Part shown: positions 20,199 through 25,140 of the stretch, piece by piece
How positions within the stretch are numbered: the stretch's first letter is position 1
Layout of the letters: every line of letters starts with the position of its first letter
DNA from: a virus
Strand: one strand, 5' to 3'
DNA length: 25,140 nt
IMG/VR virus record: IMGVR_UViG_3300034198_000925
Coordinates: 1-25,140 of that record
Notes under the pieces: model-generated
Databases searched by the model: none
Told to the model about the DNA's origin: nothing
What the model saw: only the letters and a program-made list of their open reading frames with translations
Position numbers and translations under genes: made by a program

Positions 20199-21800
20199 TT
20201 GCAACTCACAGAACATGAAGGCTCGACCTGTGTCGGCCATGAACCATGCCCCGCATGTGGATCACGAGACAACCTCGGAAGGTTTTCAGATGGACACGCA
20301 TATTGCTTTGGATGCCAGCACTACGAAAGACCTGATGGTTCTGTTGAACGAAATTCGCAATCACCACGAGGAGGCAGAGTGGCACCTACAGACTTCACGC
20401 CTGTTCGAGGAACAGTTACGGCAATTCCTAACCGTCGGATCGACGAAGACACATGCAGACTGTTCGACTACCAAGTCGGAGGCGAAGGAGACGACAAGTA
20501 TCACATCGCAAATTACCGCGATGGAACTGGAAATGTCGTTGCTCAAAAAGTTAGACGAGCAGGCAAAAAGTTCTCATGGAATGGCGACGCAAAAGATGCG
20601 GGACTATTTGGAGACCACCTCTGGTCTAAGGGAAAGCGCATTGTTATTACAGAAGGCGAGCTTGATTGCCTATCTGTGTCTCAAGCAATGGGCAATAAGT
20701 GGCCTGTCGTCAGCATCAAAGATGGTGCAACAAGTGCAGTTAAAGCTATCCAGAAGTCTTATGACTATCTCGATGGCTTTGACGAAATCGTTCTCATGTT
20801 TGATCAGGACGAGCCAGGGCGCAAGGCAGCACATGCTGTCGCTGAGATTCTTCCTTCTGGCAAGGTAAAGATCGCAACGCTTCCTCTCAAGGACGCTAAC
20901 GAATGCCTTGTCGGTGGTAAGGTAGACTCAATCGTTCAAGCGATGTGGAACGCAAAGCCATTTCGCCCTGACGGAATCGTGATGGCAAACGATCTCCGCG
21001 AAAACGTATTGGCCCCTGATCCCTCGATCATGCAGGCCTATCCGTACGCAAAGCTAACTGAAGTCACTCATGGCATCCGTCCATCAGAACTCATCGTCGT
21101 TACGGCGGGCTCTGGTCTCGGTAAGTCAACTTTCATTCGTGAAGTTGCCTACAAGCTCCATCAAGACGGACACAAGGTAGGCATGTTGATGCTTGAGGAA
21201 AGCACCAAGAGAACCCTGCGGGGACTCATGGGCATTCACCTCAACAAGAACATCACGATCTTTCCAGAGGTGTCTAATGAAACTGAAATGGCTGCTGCGT
21301 TTGATGCTTTATTTAGTCATCATGATATCGCACTTTACGATCACTTTGGCTCTACTGATGTCGATAACGTTGTTAATCGCATCCGGTTCATGGCTAGAGC
21401 CTGCGGCTGTACTCACGTTATTGTTGACCACCTTTCTATCCTCATTTCTGGTCTTGCGACTGGAGATGAACGCAAGCTCATAGATATGGCAATGACGAAA
21501 CTGCGTACGCTTGTCCAAGAGACAGGCATTACGCTCTTTGTCATCAGTCACCTAAAGCGACCTGAAGGTAACAAAGGTCATGAGGATGGCGCTCAAGTCC
21601 ACCTCGGACAACTGCGTGGCTCACATGCCATCGCACAACTCTCAGACATCTGCATCGCACTTCAGAAATCCGATGATGAAGATTCCAAGGACACGACAGA
21701 ACTTCGTGTCTTGAAGAACCGATTCACAGGTGAAGTCGGCCATGCAGGTCTCGTTATGTACGACAGACAGACGGGACGCTTAACCGAAAGCATCTTCTAA
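20199..21800 (+). CDS. Primase-helicase (T7 gp4-like), TTG start
   Basis: This bifunctional replication enzyme makes primers and unwinds DNA as a hexamer. The TTG at 20199 is chosen because AGGGGG lies six bases before it; the in-frame ATG at 20166 sits in the terminator loop. The product is 533 residues (T7 gp4: 566). Zinc-binding Cys17, Cys20, Cys36 and Cys39 form the primase ribbon. TOPRIM motifs are EGELD (~152) and FDQDEPG (~201). The helicase domain has Walker A GSGLGKST (~304-311), an EE motif in MLEESTKR, Walker B HVIVDHLS, and FVISHLKRP. The stop overlaps the next start (TAATG). Confidence 0.95.
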   Translation: MQLTEHEGSTCVGHEPCPACGSRDNLGRFSDGHAYCFGCQHYERPDGSVERNSQSPRGGRVAPTDFTPVRGTVTAIPNRRIDEDTCRLFDYQVGGEGDDKYHIANYRDGTGNVVAQKVRRAGKKFSWNGDAKDAGLFGDHLWSKGKRIVITEGELDCLSVSQAMGNKWPVVSIKDGATSAVKAIQKSYDYLDGFDEIVLMFDQDEPGRKAAHAVAEILPSGKVKIATLPLKDANECLVGGKVDSIVQAMWNAKPFRPDGIVMANDLRENVLAPDPSIMQAYPYAKLTEVTHGIRPSELIVVTAGSGLGKSTFIREVAYKLHQDGHKVGMLMLEESTKRTLRGLMGIHLNKNITIFPEVSNETEMAAAFDALFSHHDIALYDHFGSTDVDNVVNRIRFMARACGCTHVIVDHLSILISGLATGDERKLIDMAMTKLRTLVQETGITLFVISHLKRPEGNKGHEDGAQVHLGQLRGSHAIAQLSDICIALQKSDDEDSKDTTELRVLKNRFTGEVGHAGLVMYDRQTGRLTESIF

Positions 21801-21985
21801 TGAACCCCACCCCAGACATGAGTGCAAAAATGGAACACCTTGAGAAACTCCTTGAGGCCACCGAACGCGCACGACAGCAGTTCGCTGCGGCCCCTACGAC
21901 TACGAATGCCGCAACGCTCTACGGGATGAAGCGGCAACTCGAAGCGTTCCGACGAACCCTCCCGAAGCCAAGGCTGGCCGCATGA
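21800..21985 (+). CDS. Small helical protein between primase and DNA polymerase
   Basis: This gives 61 residues. The ATG overlaps the primase stop, and its own stop overlaps the polymerase start (ATGA), so it is coupled on both sides. The product is a charged, Ala-rich helical protein (KMEHLEKLLEATERARQQFA, then KRQLEAFRRTLPKP). No motif is recognised. It could be an accessory to replication, by position only. Confidence 0.65.
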   Translation: MNPTPDMSAKMEHLEKLLEATERARQQFAAAPTTTNAATLYGMKRQLEAFRRTLPKPRLAA

Positions 21986-23754
21986 GACTCATATTTGACA
22001 TTGAAACTAACGGCCTGCTCGATACTGTCTCTAAAGTCTACTGCTTGGTCATCAAGAACACCGATGACAACATGGTCTGGTCCCTCGGTCCCGATAAGAT
22101 CAAACTGGGTCTCGACATTCTCGAAGTTGCTGACGAACTCATAGGCCATAACATTATCGGCTATGATATTCCGGCCCTTCAGAAACTCTATCCAGACTTC
22201 AAGCCTACTGCGAAACTAACGGACACTCTCGTCCTCGCACGGCTCATCCACTCTGACATCAAGGCGGAAGATACTGACCGCGTTGCTAAAGGCTTCCCAA
22301 AGGAACTCTTTGGGTCTCACAGCCTTGCTGCGTGGGGTCAACGTATTGGCTTCGATAAGATGGACTATCAGGGCGGGTGGGACGCATGGTCTCAGGAGAT
22401 GCAGACGTACTGTGAAATTGACGTTGAAGTCACTCACAAGCTCTGGCTGTACTTGAAGCCTTGGGACTACTCACAGACTGCTATCGACCTTGAGCATGAA
22501 GTCTATGCACTCACGCAACAGATGGAACGCAACGGGTGGCCATTCGATGTCCTGAACGGCATGAAGCTCTACAGTGAACTTGCGCAACGCAGGGACCGAC
22601 TGAAGGCAGAACTGCAAGACCTGTTCCCGTCTTGGGAAGCGGTTGATCGTGAAGTCACATACAAGCGTGACAACAAGAAGCTAGGTGTCAAAGCAGGGGA
22701 CACCAAGACCTTCATGAAGATCGTGCAGTTCAATCCAGGTAGTCGTCAGCACATCGAGAGATGTCTTGTCGAGAAATACAAATGGAAGCCTGCGGTCTAT
22801 ACGCCATCAGGACAAGCCAAGATCGACGATGAGGTCTTATCGAGACTCCCATATCCAGAAGCAAAAGCATTGGCTGAGTTCTTCTTGGTTGAGAAACGCA
22901 TCGGCCAATTGGCAGAAGGGGATCAAGCGTGGCTCAAGGTCGAACGAGGCGGAAAGATACACGGGCGCTACAACCCGAATGGCACGGTTACAGGCCGAGC
23001 GACACATTCTTCGCCGAATATCAGTCAAGTCCCAAGTGTGGCTGCTCTCTTGGGAAAGGAATGCCGGAGTCTGTTCCATGTGCCTTCGCACTGGCGGCTA
23101 GTGGGGAGCGACTATTCCGGTTTGGAATTACGTTGTCTTGCCCACTACATGGCACATTTCGATAACGGTGAATACGTAAAGGTAGTCACTGAAGGCGATG
23201 TGCATACAGTCAACCAAAAGGCCGCTGGTCTTCCTACCCGTAATAACGCCAAGACTTTCATCTACGCATTTCTCTATGGTGCAGGTGATGAAAAGATCGG
23301 TTCGATTATCGGTAAGGGACGTAAGGAAGGTAAGGCTCTTAAAGAGTCATTCCTGAATGCAACACCCGCACTGAAGCGACTTCGTTCAATGGTCGCTACG
23401 GCCTCCAAGAAAGGCTTCGTCAAAGCAATTGACGGTCGCCTCATTCCAGTTCGATCCGAACACGCTGCACTCAACTCGTTGCTCCAGGCAACGGGCGCAG
23501 TGCTTTGTAAGGACTGGATCGTCAACGTCAACAAAGAACTCCAGAAGTCCGGCCTGAAGCATGGGTGGGACGGTGAGTACGTTTTCTTAGGATGGGTCCA
23601 TGATGAAATCCAAATCGCCGTTAAAGAAGGCCTCGAAGATCAAGTCGGGGAAGTCTGCCTCTGGGCTGCCAAAGAAACTGGAAAACGGTACGGCTTTAGG
23701 TGTCCCCTTGCCGCAGAATTTAAGGTTGGTAGCAACTGGGCCGAAACTCATTGA
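21982..23754 (+). CDS. DNA polymerase (T7 gp5-like, family A) with 3'-5' exonuclease
   Basis: The 590-residue product is shorter than T7 gp5 (704). The exonuclease site is intact: FDIETNG (residues 5-11), IGHNIIGYDIPAL (~54-66) and YCEIDVEVTHK. Polymerase motif A is SDYSGLELR (~376), motif B RNNAKTFIYAFLYGAG (~420-435), and motif C GWVHDEIQIAV (~537-547). The end KVGSNWAETH parallels KMGPNWAICH of T7. The region matching the T7 thioredoxin-binding insertion, between PSW (~216) and FNPGSRQHI (~250), is only about 35 residues, roughly half the T7 length. Thioredoxin dependence is therefore doubtful. It lies between coupled replication genes. Confidence 0.95.
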   Translation: MRLIFDIETNGLLDTVSKVYCLVIKNTDDNMVWSLGPDKIKLGLDILEVADELIGHNIIGYDIPALQKLYPDFKPTAKLTDTLVLARLIHSDIKAEDTDRVAKGFPKELFGSHSLAAWGQRIGFDKMDYQGGWDAWSQEMQTYCEIDVEVTHKLWLYLKPWDYSQTAIDLEHEVYALTQQMERNGWPFDVLNGMKLYSELAQRRDRLKAELQDLFPSWEAVDREVTYKRDNKKLGVKAGDTKTFMKIVQFNPGSRQHIERCLVEKYKWKPAVYTPSGQAKIDDEVLSRLPYPEAKALAEFFLVEKRIGQLAEGDQAWLKVERGGKIHGRYNPNGTVTGRATHSSPNISQVPSVAALLGKECRSLFHVPSHWRLVGSDYSGLELRCLAHYMAHFDNGEYVKVVTEGDVHTVNQKAAGLPTRNNAKTFIYAFLYGAGDEKIGSIIGKGRKEGKALKESFLNATPALKRLRSMVATASKKGFVKAIDGRLIPVRSEHAALNSLLQATGAVLCKDWIVNVNKELQKSGLKHGWDGEYVFLGWVHDEIQIAVKEGLEDQVGEVCLWAAKETGKRYGFRCPLAAEFKVGSNWAETH

Positions 23755-23758
23755 TGGG

Positions 23759-23992
23759 ATGCTCTTCGAAACACTGAAGACCATCTGGCGTTACAATGTG
23801 ACGACCAAATCAGAGTTCGCTCGTGAACACGCAGACTACGTAGCGATGGCCGCTTCGATGGGGTTCGTCTCAACCCGCATCACTGAAGATGTCTACGGTC
23901 GCCAATGGCAAATCACATCACGCGGTCTCATGGCCCTCGAAGATAACTTTGGTCTTCGGGACGATGAAGACGAGCAAGAGGAAGTCGAATGA
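23759..23992 (+). CDS. Small wHTH-like protein between polymerase and exonuclease
   Basis: This gives 77 residues from an ATG four bases after the polymerase stop; the longer frame starting at 23600 inside the polymerase gene produces a Lys/Ser-rich, unlikely N-terminus. Helical N-terminal residues (MLFETLKTIWRYNVTTKSEF) and a strand-like ITEDVYGRQWQITSRGLMAL resemble a short winged helix, ending in the acidic tail DDEDEQEEVE. The ribosome site is weak; coupling to the polymerase is likely. The stop overlaps the exonuclease start (ATGA). Function unknown. Confidence 0.6.
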   Translation: MLFETLKTIWRYNVTTKSEFAREHADYVAMAASMGFVSTRITEDVYGRQWQITSRGLMALEDNFGLRDDEDEQEEVE

Positions 23993-24726
23993 TCAAGACT
24001 GACAAGCTACTCATCGACGGCGACTTGATACTCTACCGATGCTCTAGTGCCACTGAGTACACTGTACAGTGGGACGAAGATAACTTCGTTATGGCGTCCA
24101 GTCTCAGCGAGTCTCAAGAACTCGTAGTGCAAGCAGTCGCAGAGCTTCGCTCAGTCATTGATGCAGACCATGTGGTCGTATGCCTCTCGGACAAAGCGAA
24201 CTTCCGCAAAGACCTCACGCCTGACTACAAGGCTAACCGTAAGTCCATCCGCAAGCCCATGGTTTATCCAGAGCTTCGCGCATGGTTCGAGAAGACCTAC
24301 GATGTCGTTGTGTTTCCCAACATGGAAGCGGATGACGCCTTAGGCATCCTTGCGACACATCCAGACAACTTGGGTAAGACCATCATCGCGTCTGAGGACA
24401 AAGACCTCCAGACCATTATGGGCCTTCTGTATCGTCAAGGTGAACTCAAGACCATCAGCCCTAATGATGCTGATCGTTACTGGATGCAACAGACGCTCAC
24501 TGGCGATCCTACAGACGGATACAAAGGGTGCGCTGGTATCGGTGAGAAGAAGGCCGAGAGCATCTTAGGTGTCGCTCAGACCCTTGAGACCATGTGGTCG
24601 AACGTCGTCAACGCATACCGCAAGGCCGGAATGACATACGAGGACGCGCTGCTCAACGCTCGTCTCGCTCGTATCCTTCGGCATGAAGATTACATCGATC
24701 AGAAAATCAAACTCTGGGAGCCTTAA
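23989..24726 (+). CDS. 5'-3' exonuclease (T7 gp6/FEN-like)
   Basis: This gives 245 residues. The metal-binding acidic motifs of the flap-endonuclease family are present in order: LLIDGDLILYR at the N-terminus, CLSDKANFRKDLTPDYKANR (helical arch region), NMEADDALG, and IIASEDKDLQTI. They are followed by the helix-three-turn segment GDPTDGYKGCAGIGEKKAES. In T7 the equivalent enzyme degrades host DNA, removes primers and supports recombination. The start overlaps the previous stop, and the gene lies beside DNA polymerase as in T7. Confidence 0.93.
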   Translation: MIKTDKLLIDGDLILYRCSSATEYTVQWDEDNFVMASSLSESQELVVQAVAELRSVIDADHVVVCLSDKANFRKDLTPDYKANRKSIRKPMVYPELRAWFEKTYDVVVFPNMEADDALGILATHPDNLGKTIIASEDKDLQTIMGLLYRQGELKTISPNDADRYWMQQTLTGDPTDGYKGCAGIGEKKAESILGVAQTLETMWSNVVNAYRKAGMTYEDALLNARLARILRHEDYIDQKIKLWEP

Positions 24727-24728
24727 GC

Positions 24729-25082
24729 ATGTGGATGGATGCAGAAGACCATGCTGTACACCTCGATGACGAGGGGTTCTACAAGTCACTTGATGATTTC
24801 TATAAGAGCGAAGGTGGTCTACCTCGTACCAAGGTCGAACCATCGAAGTCAGATGAAGACGTAGTGGAAACTCCAAGCCACTACGCACGATGGGTCATTG
24901 AGCCCGCTACGTTCATCATGACGAATGCCTTCGAGTTCTGGCGTGGGAACATCGTCAAGTACGCCTGTCGCGCTGGTTATAAACAGTACGACGGTCAGGA
25001 CATGATCCAGTCGGAAATCACCGACCTCAAGAAGATCATCAGGTACGCAGAGATGCGCATCGAGCAATTGGAGTCGATGTGA
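24729..25082 (+). CDS. DUF3310-type protein (T7 gp1.7-like group)
   Basis: This gives 117 residues. The C-terminal half carries the DUF3310 pattern: HYARWVIEPATFIMTNAFEF, WRGNIVKYACRAGYK and ITDLKKIIRYAEMRIEQLE. T7 gp1.7, a nucleotide kinase, belongs to this group as I recall, but many members are uncharacterised. The N-terminal half is acidic and probably flexible. It follows the exonuclease by two bases and its stop overlaps the next start (TGATG). Confidence 0.75.
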   Translation: MWMDAEDHAVHLDDEGFYKSLDDFYKSEGGLPRTKVEPSKSDEDVVETPSHYARWVIEPATFIMTNAFEFWRGNIVKYACRAGYKQYDGQDMIQSEITDLKKIIRYAEMRIEQLESM

Positions 25083-25140
25083 TGATGATCCTGAGAGCTG
25101 TATCGGCTCTATCGGGCATAGAGCATGAAATGGAAATCCC
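25082..25140 (+). CDS. Start of next gene, 3' partial
   Basis: An ATG at 25082 overlaps the preceding stop (TGATG); a second ATG follows at 25085. The frame stays open to the window end, giving only MMILRAVSALSGIEHEMEIP, with the last codon incomplete. The coupled start is the only support, and nothing can be said about its function. Confidence 0.4.
   Translation, partial: MMILRAVSALSGIEHEMEI

Noticed and set aside
20215-20868. Alternate-frame 217-codon ORF in the primase gene
   Set aside because: The primase frame over the same bases carries the zinc and TOPRIM motifs; the alternate product is Ser/Leu/Thr-rich with no motif.
23600-23758. Upstream extension of the small gene at 23759
   Set aside because: The added N-terminus is Lys/Ser/Pro-rich and lies in another frame of the DNA polymerase motif C region, as expected of chance.

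Overview
The window is one contiguous stretch of a temperate, T7-like podophage (or prophage), tightly packed with every gene on the + strand. It has a single-subunit RNA polymerase, a T7-type replication set and a virion-gene block, but also a tyrosine integrase. The inferred host is a Gram-negative bacterium, because there is an inner- and outer-membrane spanin pair. The tRNA-Leu(UAG) fragment at the attachment site and the GFRRD ending of the inner spanin look alphaproteobacterial to me, but that is recollection and was not searched.

Layout. 1-2793: one partial and one complete large virion (probable internal or ejection) protein. 2806-9359: head genes, namely a small ORF, small terminase, large terminase, portal, a small protein, scaffold and major capsid. 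9474-12596: small head-tail and decoration-like proteins, an adaptor candidate and a 22-residue-repeat fibre-like protein. 12610-14017: lysis cassette (holin candidate, GH24 endolysin with a C-terminal membrane segment, a 28-residue membrane peptide, and Rz/Rz1-like spanins), closed by a Rho-independent terminator at 14024-14057. 14058-15849: lysogeny module with tandem sigma70-like promoters, a winged-helix regulator and the integrase. The 3' end of the integrase gene contains the 5' half of a tRNA-Leu(UAG) gene, the probable attP core. 16004-20142: RNA polymerase, small ORFs, ssDNA-binding protein, endonuclease I and a small HTH protein, ending in a second terminator. 20199-25140: primase-helicase, DNA polymerase, 5'-3' exonuclease, a DUF3310-type protein and the start of one more gene.

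How it works together. If the phage integrates at the tRNA-like core, the prophage would start with the RNA polymerase and replication genes, continue through virion and lysis genes, and end with regulator-integrase. The integrase would then read outward into a rebuilt host tRNA-Leu gene. The window therefore spans attP, which suggests a circular or permuted source rather than the packaged T7-style map. Adjacent genes are often joined by ATGA, TAATG, TGATG or TAGTG overlaps, pointing to translational coupling.

Most distinctive points: the attP core lies inside int, so integration is predicted to swap the integrase C-terminus; a long potential stem sits in the RNA polymerase leader; the T7-type DNA polymerase lacks most of the thioredoxin-binding insertion; and several very short or start-less overlapping genes are present.
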